A DNA stretch of 36,084 nucleotides from an uncultured Erysipelotrichaceae bacterium (lineage in GTDB: Bacteria > Bacillota_I > Bacilli_A > RFN20 > CAG-826). Position 1 is the stretch's first letter. Every line of letters begins with the position of its first letter. Of the stretch, positions 19,981 through 27,532 are shown in pieces. Made by a program: the position numbers and the translations under genes. A model generated the notes under the pieces. It had not been told where the DNA came from and did no database searches. It saw only the letters and a list, made by a program, of their open reading frames with translations. Where the stretch lies: assembly GCA_902803285.1 (NCBI GenBank), contig CADCPC010000019.1, positions 1 to 36,084 of the forward strand, given 5' to 3'.

Positions 19981-20149
19981 TGGATATGGTAACAAAGTTA
20001 CATTGCCAGCTAAAATTGATCATGTCATATTAGTTGTTTTTGCAAATGGAACAACAGCATCTAATGCTAACTGGGCAAATAAAATATCTCAATCTCAGAC
20101 ATGTACATTTACACCTGGTACAACTTCTGATATAGCTATTACTTGGTAA
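19976..20149 (+). pseudogene. Frame-displaced 3' end of the giant lipoprotein gene
   Basis: Read in the +1 frame, this stretch gives YDGYGNKVTLPAKIDHV, then VVFANGTTASNANW, and ends DIAITW at a TAA. Together with the last residues in the main frame (VLIWGWKDGEEGAWYDG) it completes the same W-G-W / NW / QT domain found at the ends of the proteins at 10930 and 24898. An 8-base direct repeat (19957-19964 and 19976-19983) spans the break. Either a real mutation, an assembly error or, less likely, a programmed +1 shift explains it. The stop at 20147-20149 lies six bases before the next gene, as expected for the true end of this gene. Confidence 0.75.
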
Positions 20150-20155
20150 AATAAA

Positions 20156-22261
20156 ATGAACAAGAAATCACTTCTATTTGGAATAATAGTTTCCACTGCG
20201 GTGGTTTCTTTTGCTACATCTTGTAGCTGCCACCCAACTAACTATAAAGAGTTATTAAGAATAGAAATTGCTCATCCTGTTAACAAAACGGAATATGTAG
20301 TAGGGGATGCATTTTCTCTTGAAGGATTAGAAGTCCACTCCATTTATCTAAATGAAGAATACACTATTACTGACTATGCTTCTTCATTAGAAGAAGGATA
20401 TGTCTTTGTTGATAGCGATATCGGTCCTAAACAAGTGACTATTACTTATCAAGAGAAGACTGCTGATTTTGTTGTTAGAATTAAACAAAAAGAGTCACCA
20501 GTTCCAGAAAAAGAACTAGTGGATATAGAATTAACTTCTTTGCCAGAGAAATTAGAATATGTTGTTGGAGAAGAATTTGATCCTACTGGATTAGAGGTCA
20601 CCGCAATATATGATGATGAATCAACAGAGGTGGTGACTGACTATCAAATTACTGATGTCGATACCTCTGTGAGTGGCACAAAACTAGTAATTGTTTCTTA
20701 TCAAGGCTTAACCGCCGAATTTAATGTCGAAGTTAAAAACAAGGAAGTGGTGACCTTAAAGAGCATTAAAGTTACTAATAAGCCAGATAAGTTGACTTAT
20801 TATGTTGATGATGAATTTGATCCTACCGGATTAGAAGTAACAGCGACATATAGTGATTCTTCTACAAAGGTAGTTACAGAATCTTGTACACTTAGTAATC
20901 CAAACATGTCTTCTATTGGTGTCAAATCTATTACAGTTAAATACACAGAAGGCGGAATTACTAAAAGCGCAACATTTTCTATTAAAGTAGAACCTAAACC
21001 ACATTTAACCGACATCACTATAACCAAATTACCTATAAATCAGATTTATTATATAAAAGAAGAATTTGATCCTACTGGTATGGAAATAACTGCTACATAT
21101 TCTGATGGCAGGGAAGCTGTTATTTCTTCCAATGATGAAAACCTTTCTTATTCATACAATTTTGATGATCCAAGTCAAAAAAGCGGAGTAATAGTTATTT
21201 ATAAGGAAGGATCATACACTTGCCAAGATAATTTTAATGTTGAGGTTGTTGATAGAACACATATTGATAAAAAAATTATGTATGAGATAAGTGTTAAAAA
21301 TGATGGCTATGAACAGATTGATAGTGAGACATTCTCTCTTACAAGATTAGATAGTGTCCTAAATCCTAACATTTATTTTAAAACATCTGGATATACGTAT
21401 TTAGGCACTGATACAGTCACATTAGCACCAGGCGGATATATTTCTCTATATTACGTCGATAGCGAAACCAATACATTGCCAAATATTAGATATGTTAGTT
21501 TTATTGGCCAGGAAGAACAAAATATCACCATTCATACTGGCTATGTTAATAAAGAAGTCGGATCTGATGAATTATTTGTAGAAAGCGATGTATTTGCAGC
21601 TAAAGCGAATCAATCTTGGTTCTCTTTAGAAGAATTAAGACCAAGCTATATTGCTTTTACAAACGATACAGATTCTGACATTCACTTTACTGATATTCGT
21701 ATTGCCTATGATAGTGGTAAACATAGATATGATCCATATAAAGGCGGATCTCACTATAGCTTTGTTTCTGGAGTTACCCATTTCGTTAATGGTGAGGAAA
21801 GAGCGAAACCTAGTGGTGATGCCTATTGGCATTATAAGGATGCGATTGATGAATATAATAAATCAGCCGAATTCACCTATAGGCAAGGTAATATGGTGTG
21901 GGATGATAACGGCTATGTTAACGAGCCAAAACCATTCAAGATTAGTGTTGATGTGTTTGTTTTAGCAGATTACGCTGATTATTACAAAGTTGACCCATAT
22001 CTAATAGTGGATGGAGAGAAAGTTATTACAAATGTGACTCTACGTTATCAATATGAAATATCTTTCTTGGGTATGAGTCATTTTGGTTCTGATTATTATC
22101 AATTCCATGTTGATGCGACAGGTGTCTCTACTTGGCATGCAGGTGGGCCATTCTTATACGTCGAAATATATGTAACTGGCTCTAGCGTCAGTGCAAGTGA
22201 GTATGAAAATCTCTGCACCTTCCAAGTCACAACATCTGCAATTGATTATCGATATTATTAG
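20156..22261 (+). CDS. Lipoprotein with four Big_3 Ig-like domains and an unknown C-terminal domain
   Basis: A 701-residue exported protein; the signal peptide ends FATSC, a slightly atypical lipobox with Cys at residue 23. Four Ig-like domains of the group 3 type follow (about 34-112, 121-196, 201-279, 283-363), recognised from the recurrent EFDPTGLEVTATYSD pattern. Residues 365-701 have no match that I recognise; the region is rich in Tyr and Asp and probably beta-sandwich. It has no strong ribosome-binding site and begins six bases after the displaced stop of the scaffold gene, suggesting coupling to it. A terminator 20 bases downstream makes it the last gene of the unit. A surface or binding role is inferred from domain type and position. 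Confidence 0.82.
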   Translation: MNKKSLLFGIIVSTAVVSFATSCSCHPTNYKELLRIEIAHPVNKTEYVVGDAFSLEGLEVHSIYLNEEYTITDYASSLEEGYVFVDSDIGPKQVTITYQEKTADFVVRIKQKESPVPEKELVDIELTSLPEKLEYVVGEEFDPTGLEVTAIYDDESTEVVTDYQITDVDTSVSGTKLVIVSYQGLTAEFNVEVKNKEVVTLKSIKVTNKPDKLTYYVDDEFDPTGLEVTATYSDSSTKVVTESCTLSNPNMSSIGVKSITVKYTEGGITKSATFSIKVEPKPHLTDITITKLPINQIYYIKEEFDPTGMEITATYSDGREAVISSNDENLSYSYNFDDPSQKSGVIVIYKEGSYTCQDNFNVEVVDRTHIDKKIMYEISVKNDGYEQIDSETFSLTRLDSVLNPNIYFKTSGYTYLGTDTVTLAPGGYISLYYVDSETNTLPNIRYVSFIGQEEQNITIHTGYVNKEVGSDELFVESDVFAAKANQSWFSLEELRPSYIAFTNDTDSDIHFTDIRIAYDSGKHRYDPYKGGSHYSFVSGVTHFVNGEERAKPSGDAYWHYKDAIDEYNKSAEFTYRQGNMVWDDNGYVNEPKPFKISVDVFVLADYADYYKVDPYLIVDGEKVITNVTLRYQYEISFLGMSHFGSDYYQFHVDATGVSTWHAGGPFLYVEIYVTGSSVSASEYENLCTFQVTTSAIDYRYY

Positions 22262-22281
22262 AAAAAATTTATTAAAAAAAT

Positions 22282-22317
22282 GAGCTGAATTGCAAATAAA
22301 GAATCGGCTCTTTTTTT
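22282..22317 (+). terminator. Rho-independent terminator
   Basis: GAGCTGA (22282-22288) pairs with TCGGCTC (22304-22310) over seven base pairs including one G-T, followed by seven T residues. It lies just after the Big_3 lipoprotein gene and ends the surface-degradation transcription unit. Confidence 0.85.
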
Positions 22318-22332
22318 GTTATATGTATTTTG

Positions 22333-22352
22333 GATAAATAAATTTATTTATC
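22333..22352. promoter_or_regulatory. Perfect 20-base palindrome upstream of the SipW-cognate genes (candidate operator)
   Basis: GATAAATAAA is followed directly by its exact reverse complement TTTATTTATC. With no loop it is better suited to a dimeric DNA-binding protein than to an RNA hairpin. It overlaps the candidate -35 box of the promoter before the gene at 22429. Confidence 0.5.
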
Positions 22353-22375
22353 TCTTAAATTTGTTGCGCTACAAT
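22347..22375 (+). promoter_or_regulatory. Weak candidate promoter of the SipW-cognate cluster
   Basis: TACAAT at 22370-22375 is a good -10 box. The -35 position at 17-base spacing holds TTTATC (22347-22352), a poor match lying inside the palindrome. A promoter is expected here because a strong terminator stands just upstream, but the exact -35 is uncertain and an activator may be needed. Confidence 0.35.
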
Positions 22376-22390
22376 GTAAGTATCAAAGTA

Positions 22391-22409
22391 GGCATCCGTA
22401 GGTGATGCC
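22391..22409 (+). promoter_or_regulatory. Leader hairpin next to the ribosome-binding site
   Basis: GGCATC (22391-22396) pairs with GATGCC (22404-22409) over six bases with a seven-base loop. The ribosome-binding site AGAAAGGA starts two bases later, so the stem would stack against it in the leader. It may protect the 5' end or tune translation. I do not recognise a riboswitch class. Confidence 0.4.
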
Positions 22410-22428
22410 GAGAAAGGAAAATAAACAG

Positions 22429-23589
22429 ATGAAAAAGAAAATTTTTCTTTTGGCCTCTGTTGCAATGGGTGTCGCTTTAGTAGGCACTACTTTTGCAAAG
22501 TGGGCAGTTACCGATAATGCTGACCCTTTCAGCATTAAGGTAAGTACTGGTGAAGTATCTTCTGATGCTACAACAGAATACGTCACACTCTCCTGGGGTT
22601 CATCTCAAAAAATGGGCAATGTTTCTAATTTAGCGATGAACAGCTTAAGAAGAGTTGGTGTTTTAGATTTACGCGCTGATACTGAATCTGAAAACACACC
22701 TGACGGAACATTAAGCTATGTTTTATCTGGCGATAAAGCATTAAAAGATGTTCTTGAAGTTCATGTTTATCAAGGAGATGTTGAAGAAGCAAATTTAGGC
22801 TCTGCAACAGAAGTCACAGGTTTTGTTTCTGGATCAAAAGTCCTCCAAGTTAATGCTAAACAAGCAAATTTATACACTGTCGCAGTTAAGTTGGCTTCCA
22901 GCATTAATGATGCAGCTAAGTATGCAGCATTGAAAGATAAAGTGGTTGACATCGAATTCGACTGGGCAAAAGGAACTGATGTCCTAGAAGCACATACAAT
23001 TTATGTTACTGGTTTCAGCGGAACTCCAAAGATGTATGCTTGGAATGACTCCGAAATCAATGCCAATTGGCCAGGTGTCGATATGACTCCAGTTGCTGGC
23101 GCTGATGGATATTACACAGCAGAATTAGCAATTAAATACACTAAAGTCATCTTCTCATATAATGGCGATGAACAAAAATCAGAAGACATTACTATTGCAT
23201 CCTCATTCTCATTTACTGGAACAATTAAGAATTTATACAATCACGATGGTGCAACATTCTCTGAAATGCCAGAAGTGAAAGAACCAGAATATTTCTTAAT
23301 TGGCAGTTTCAATAGCTGGACACAATCAGATGCAAATTATAAGATGACAAAAGTTAGTGCTAACGAATACACTAAAGCAGTTACAGTTGAAGCTAATGCA
23401 ACACTTAAAGTCTTTGAAGGAACTTCAAAAATGTACTATTCAAGTGTTTCACCATGGGATGGCTGCGGCTTCACAATCGATGGTGATGGCAACATTCAAG
23501 TTACTGCTGCCGGCACATACACAGTTCACTTCTATCCTAACGGTGACAATGGTAATTTAGTCACATTAGGCTTACCAGTTAATCCTTAA
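22429..23589 (+). CDS. SipW-cognate (TasA/camelysin-like) surface protein with CBM26-like and YFLIGSFNSW modules
   Basis: Exported protein of 386 residues. The signal peptide has the SipW-cognate pattern: KKK, a short hydrophobic core, VGTTFA and then KWAVTDNADPF, with cleavage expected after Ala23. Residues about 25-185 form a beta-rich domain with the layout of TasA/camelysin proteins, which build extracellular fibres in Bacillus. Residues about 189-275 (PKMYAWND, NWPG, VIFSYNG) are CBM26-like. Residues about 286-386 begin YFLIGSFNSW, the same module as in the giant lipoprotein. I start at 22429, not at an in-frame ATG 27 bases earlier, because AGAAAGGA sits 10 bases upstream of 22429 and the signal peptide then begins at MKKK. 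A hairpin and the cognate peptidase gene follow. Starch-binding fibre subunit is inference. Confidence 0.82.
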   Translation: MKKKIFLLASVAMGVALVGTTFAKWAVTDNADPFSIKVSTGEVSSDATTEYVTLSWGSSQKMGNVSNLAMNSLRRVGVLDLRADTESENTPDGTLSYVLSGDKALKDVLEVHVYQGDVEEANLGSATEVTGFVSGSKVLQVNAKQANLYTVAVKLASSINDAAKYAALKDKVVDIEFDWAKGTDVLEAHTIYVTGFSGTPKMYAWNDSEINANWPGVDMTPVAGADGYYTAELAIKYTKVIFSYNGDEQKSEDITIASSFSFTGTIKNLYNHDGATFSEMPEVKEPEYFLIGSFNSWTQSDANYKMTKVSANEYTKAVTVEANATLKVFEGTSKMYYSSVSPWDGCGFTIDGDGNIQVTAAGTYTVHFYPNGDNGNLVTLGLPVNP

Positions 23590-23599
23590 ATTACAAATA

Positions 23600-23632
23600 G
23601 GGAAGGCTCTAATTTCAGGGCCTTCCCTCTTC
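23600..23632 (+). terminator. Strong hairpin between the first SipW-cognate gene and the peptidase gene
   Basis: An 11-base-pair stem (23600-23610 with 23617-23627, one G-T pair) closes a six-base loop and is followed by TCTTC, only a short T-poor tail. It can act as a partial terminator or as a 3' stabiliser. It lies 12 bases before the peptidase start, which has no clear ribosome-binding site, so the peptidase should be made in much smaller amounts than its substrate. Confidence 0.65.
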
Positions 23633-23639
23633 AGCATTT

Positions 23640-24923
23640 ATGAAAAAGAAGATAACAAAGGGTAAAATATTTGACATAATTAGCTGGATAGTTGTTCTTT
23701 TGTTATTCGGCTCTTCTTTGTTCTTGCTTATTTCTAGGCAAAGCAACGGAAGTGTTCTGATTTTTGGAAATAGATATGACGTTGTATTAAGCAATTCAAT
23801 GTCATATAAAAACGAAGCACATTTAGATTTTTTGAACGGTCATGATGATCAAATTCAAAAAATGGACGTTGTGCAATCAAGAGCCGTTGATAAGAACAGC
23901 GAGATTAATGTTTATGATATTGTTCTCTTTAGAGACAAAACAATAGGCACTAACATGCATAGGGTTGTTGATAAACAAGTCAAAAACATCGATTATTTTT
24001 ATTTAAAAGATGCTGCTATTACAAATGAAGAGATATCTTTAAACCAATATGGCAGCAAAATCTATACAAGTACAAATTTACATTTCACAACATTAGAATT
24101 AACTTTTGTTTCGTCAAACGCATCATTTAGCAACGGATACAATGTTTCTCTTAATACTCATTTGTATTTGGATTTAACGGTTGAAACAAAACAAGTTGCA
24201 GATAAATATGAACATAAATTAACTGCAAAAAAGAGTACTGATGCTCCTGGGAAACTAATTATTGGCCACAATAAAGAATTTGATTATGGTAGTGAAGTCA
24301 TAACAAGCATCAAATTAGATTCAACGTATGGCGATATTAATATAAACGGATCTAACTTCGAACTAATCGACGGTATTTATACTAGTATAAATAATATTAC
24401 TTACGAATACATGATTAGAGGCGATGCTGCCAAAACAGAAGATGGTTGGTTTACTATAGATCAAATTTATTCTAAAGTTACCAAAATTATCCCTAAGGCA
24501 GGATACTTTGTTAGTTATATTACTTCTGTTCCGGGCATCATAATGCTTGTTGGAATAGGTTTGTTAATCGTAGTTGCTGATGTTGGATTAGACTTGATTG
24601 CCAAGAAAGAGAAAGAAAAGAAAAAGTTGAGAGTATATTTTTCAACAAAATGGGAATCTTGCTCTTGCGAATTAAAGGGAGATAATTCTTCTGAAAATCA
24701 AGAAGCTACTCTTATTGGTCAAGATAGATATGGCGAAAACATTTACAAAGTTATCGTCGATAACAAGATATTCAAAGAGATTAAATTTAGTAATGGTGAT
24801 AACTCCACTGATTTCATATCTTTAGAAGGTATCAATAGTGGAACTGGTTTTTATGAAAGTGAAGAAGGCATAAAAACATTTGTTCAAGAGGAAAACAATG
24901 AAGCTAAGAATAAGAAAAAGTAA
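23640..24923 (+). CDS. sipW: SipW-like signal peptidase I with extracellular insertion and cytosolic CBM26-like tail
   Basis: Membrane serine protease that removes signal peptides, probably those of the three neighbouring SipW-cognate proteins. Transmembrane segment 1 is residues 11-31. The catalytic serine is Ser53 in LSNSMS, and DIVLFRD (93-99) and NMHRVVD with His107 follow. The third SipW motif appears as RGDAAKTEDG (260-269), with Asp262 or Asp268 as the expected acid. Between His107 and this motif lie about 150 residues, where SipW normally has few. Transmembrane segment 2 is about 297-320, followed by AKKEKEKKK, so the rest is predicted cytosolic. Residues 330-415 (RVYFSTKW, IYKVIV, IKFSNGDNSTDFISL) resemble a CBM26 module. 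SipW is usually about 190 residues; this has 427. The 3' end overlaps the next start by 26 bases. Confidence 0.82.
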   Translation: MKKKITKGKIFDIISWIVVLLLFGSSLFLLISRQSNGSVLIFGNRYDVVLSNSMSYKNEAHLDFLNGHDDQIQKMDVVQSRAVDKNSEINVYDIVLFRDKTIGTNMHRVVDKQVKNIDYFYLKDAAITNEEISLNQYGSKIYTSTNLHFTTLELTFVSSNASFSNGYNVSLNTHLYLDLTVETKQVADKYEHKLTAKKSTDAPGKLIIGHNKEFDYGSEVITSIKLDSTYGDININGSNFELIDGIYTSINNITYEYMIRGDAAKTEDGWFTIDQIYSKVTKIIPKAGYFVSYITSVPGIIMLVGIGLLIVVADVGLDLIAKKEKEKKKLRVYFSTKWESCSCELKGDNSSENQEATLIGQDRYGENIYKVIVDNKIFKEIKFSNGDNSTDFISLEGINSGTGFYESEEGIKTFVQEENNEAKNKKK

Positions 24924-26676
24924 AATAATTATTTCTTCTATATTAGCCGTTTCCGGTGCTTCTTTAATGGTGGGCACAGTAAGCGCAAAATGGGCGGTGA
25001 CTGACAACGCCAATCCTTTTTCTGTGAAAATTAGTGTTGATGTTCCAACAGTTGAACGAGGTTATTATTTAACATTTGAAAGCGATAATTATTTAACCAG
25101 TGGTTCTAAAGCTATTAAAATGACAACTGCTGGAGATAATAAAGCTCAAACAACATCTGTCTCTATCAGCAACGCTGATAAAATAAGAATATATTATTAT
25201 GATGGCAGCACAGTAGAAGATGCCTCATCGTTAACCACATACAGTTTACCTGATACATATGGTTATGCTTCTCTTGGTGGAGATAGCTCCACATTGACAT
25301 TTAACACAAGCAGAAGTGGCAATTCATTTAGTTTCTATCTCAACAACGAGAATAAACTATATCTGGTTGATGAAACATATAATTCATATGATGGATATTA
25401 CATCAGTTATTCCACAAATAGTGGATCTACTTGGTGCTCATTTGCTGATGCAATTCATATGAGCGATACAAGTGGAGATAATGTAGCAGAATATACTGGT
25501 TCATTTAATTCTAACTATATATATAAGATTGAGCATTTCTCTGGCACGAAAGGTATTATTTCTTCTGCCAAGTTGCAAGGTGGAACATATACTCATTTCA
25601 CCAATAGTATGGCTAACGATACCACATTGTCATTTAAAGCTACTGCAAATTACAAATTAATGCTTTCAGCAGATAATGATAAGATCTATATCCAAAAGCC
25701 ATCAGCGTCCTCTCTAAGTGGTTATTACATTTTCTTAAATGGTAATACTGATTACACAACTGCTATCAAGATGGATGCAAGCGTAGGAAACCATGGAGAA
25801 TATACTTTTGACGTTGCTGCTAATACAAGTATTAGAATTGCTAAAGTAGACGCAGTTACTGACGTTACCCATACAGATGCATACGCTACACTAGGAAGAG
25901 CGGAAAGCTTCGTTAATCAAAGTGTTGGTTCATCAACAATTACATTTAATAAAACTGATAAATATACCATCTATCTAAACACAAGCGATGAAGTATTTAT
26001 TGATATTGCTTCGATGAATACTGTGTATTTCAACGATGGCGGATCCGATCTATGGGGCATTCAACGTACTTCTAAGATGATTTACTTTACTATGCCAAAC
26101 AATGGTGCTTGGTCTAGAGTTTATGCTTATGCATGGGATGAAGGTGGTAGTAACGGCAATAATAGTTCATGGCCAGGAGTTGCTGCTACTTATGTCAAAG
26201 ACAACGATTATGGTCAAAAGATTTACTGTTATGAAGTAGATGAAAAATATAACTATGTTATATTTAATAATAACGGTAGCAAGCAAACTTCCAATATTTC
26301 TCTTTCTGGAGTTGATGATTGTTCTCAATATTACGTCAATAACAACGATAGTGGCGATGTTACAAAGATTAAATACTCTGATCCAAGAGCAGAATATGGA
26401 TTATTGTATGCTTGGGTTTGGGAAACGACTGAATCAAGTGGTCACTGGGAAGAACTTACTGCTTCATCTACAAAGTTAGGTTATTATGAAATGACCATCC
26501 ATAGCTATGAAACAAATGTGAAGTTTGCTAGATGTGCATATATACCAACTGCATATTCCGACTTATCAAATAGCTATGTAGTTTGGAATAATGTTCAAAC
26601 AACAGTTCCGGGTGACGGCTATGCGTATACAATCACAAGCTGGAGTGGTGGAAGCTGGTCAGGAGCAGCAATATAA
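24898..26676 (+). CDS. SipW-cognate surface protein with three 110-residue repeats, CBM26 and a C-terminal W-rich module
   Basis: Exported protein of 592 residues. The signal peptide ends VGTVSA followed by KWAVTDNANPFSVKIS, almost identical to the protein at 22429, so it is a likely substrate of the peptidase encoded just before. Three repeats starting GYY at residues 55, 166 and 275 (period 111 and 109) have alternating aromatic strands and end in patterns such as YTIYLN. A CBM26 module spans about 395-490 (WSRVYAYAWDE, SWPG, YVIFNNNG, QTSNISL). The last domain (about 497-592; YAWVW, GHWEEL, WNNVQT) is the shared W-rich module. I chose ATG 24898 over an in-frame TTG 18 bases earlier because AAGAGG lies just upstream. 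No anchor is present, as expected for a fibre or layer subunit. Confidence 0.82.
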   Translation: MKLRIRKSKIIISSILAVSGASLMVGTVSAKWAVTDNANPFSVKISVDVPTVERGYYLTFESDNYLTSGSKAIKMTTAGDNKAQTTSVSISNADKIRIYYYDGSTVEDASSLTTYSLPDTYGYASLGGDSSTLTFNTSRSGNSFSFYLNNENKLYLVDETYNSYDGYYISYSTNSGSTWCSFADAIHMSDTSGDNVAEYTGSFNSNYIYKIEHFSGTKGIISSAKLQGGTYTHFTNSMANDTTLSFKATANYKLMLSADNDKIYIQKPSASSLSGYYIFLNGNTDYTTAIKMDASVGNHGEYTFDVAANTSIRIAKVDAVTDVTHTDAYATLGRAESFVNQSVGSSTITFNKTDKYTIYLNTSDEVFIDIASMNTVYFNDGGSDLWGIQRTSKMIYFTMPNNGAWSRVYAYAWDEGGSNGNNSSWPGVAATYVKDNDYGQKIYCYEVDEKYNYVIFNNNGSKQTSNISLSGVDDCSQYYVNNNDSGDVTKIKYSDPRAEYGLLYAWVWETTESSGHWEELTASSTKLGYYEMTIHSYETNVKFARCAYIPTAYSDLSNSYVVWNNVQTTVPGDGYAYTITSWSGGSWSGAAI

Positions 26677-26678
26677 CT

Positions 26679-27512
26679 ATGAAGCATAAAGGCAAGGTTA
26701 TATTGATTGTTTCTGCTGTTCTTTTATCAACTTCCTTGGTTGGTACTACTTTTGCAGTCTGGGCTGCTAGTAACAAGCCATTTGAGAATAGCAATGTTTC
26801 CCCTTCGGTTATTACTGAAAACGATGATAAAAATGTTGTTTTATCTTGGGGCGATAAAGGATTAATTGATATTGAAGAAATTAATGCAGGCGAAGAAAAA
26901 GGACCTTATAAAGTAGGACTTATTGCTTCTACAAGTGATGATAGTGGAATAAACGGGAAATTCACCGTAACTATTACTAGCCCATCTTCTAGTGAATATA
27001 GCATCTTAAACTATCTAACTGTTGGTGTTTATGATGACAATCTTAAGAGTAATGAGTTACTAAAAATATCGCCTACTAGTTCTTCGAAAGAAAGTAGTAT
27101 CGTTGTTCAATTACAAAGCAGAGTCGCCACAAATGTATATTTCTTTATCTCTCTTTCAAATGATGCAGAGTCGCATATGGAAGAAATAGTTGATACCGCA
27201 ACAATAACAATAGACTTAACTAAAACGGACGATCTCCCAGTAGTAGAGACCATAAAACATTATTTTGATAATTCAATAACTAATTGGTCCAAAGTATACG
27301 CTTATGCTTGGAACAGTAATGGAGTAACAACTAAGTCTTGGCCAGGAATTGAACTTCAGTTATATGAAGGAACTATCTATGCGATATCTATATCCAAAGA
27401 TTTTGATTTCATAATGTTTAGTGATGGTGGTATCAACAAAACAGATACGCTCGAACTAAATAAGACAACTTCCTACATATATTCAAACGGAAATTGGTCC
27501 CCATACTTATAA
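26679..27512 (+). CDS. Small SipW-cognate (TasA/camelysin-like) protein with C-terminal CBM26
   Basis: Exported protein of 277 residues. The signal peptide shows LVGTTFA then VWAASNKPFENSN, a SipW-cognate site. Residues about 27-185 are a beta-sandwich of the TasA/camelysin type (VLSWGDKGLIDIEEIN; similar to TLSWGSSQKMGNVSN in the protein at 22429). Residues about 188-277 are a CBM26 module (NWSKVYAYAWNSNG, SWPG, FIMFSDGG, KTDTLEL) that ends the protein. AGGAG lies 13 bases before the start, inside the preceding gene, and the two genes are two bases apart, so translation is likely coupled. A terminator follows. The simple layout (one fibre-type domain plus one starch-binding module) makes it the clearest candidate for a starch-binding fibre subunit. 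Confidence 0.82.
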   Translation: MKHKGKVILIVSAVLLSTSLVGTTFAVWAASNKPFENSNVSPSVITENDDKNVVLSWGDKGLIDIEEINAGEEKGPYKVGLIASTSDDSGINGKFTVTITSPSSSEYSILNYLTVGVYDDNLKSNELLKISPTSSSKESSIVVQLQSRVATNVYFFISLSNDAESHMEEIVDTATITIDLTKTDDLPVVETIKHYFDNSITNWSKVYAYAWNSNGVTTKSWPGIELQLYEGTIYAISISKDFDFIMFSDGGINKTDTLELNKTTSYIYSNGNWSPYL

Positions 27513-27532
27513 AAAACAGATTGAAATTATTG

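Noticed and set aside
22402-22428. In-frame ATG 27 bases upstream of the chosen start of the first SipW-cognate gene
   Set aside because: It lies inside the leader hairpin, has no ribosome-binding site, and would place nine charged or polar residues before the signal peptide; ATG 22429 has AGAAAGGA at good spacing.
24880-24897. TTG start for the second SipW-cognate gene
   Set aside because: ATG 24898 has AAGAGG just upstream and gives a normal signal peptide, so the TTG is not needed.
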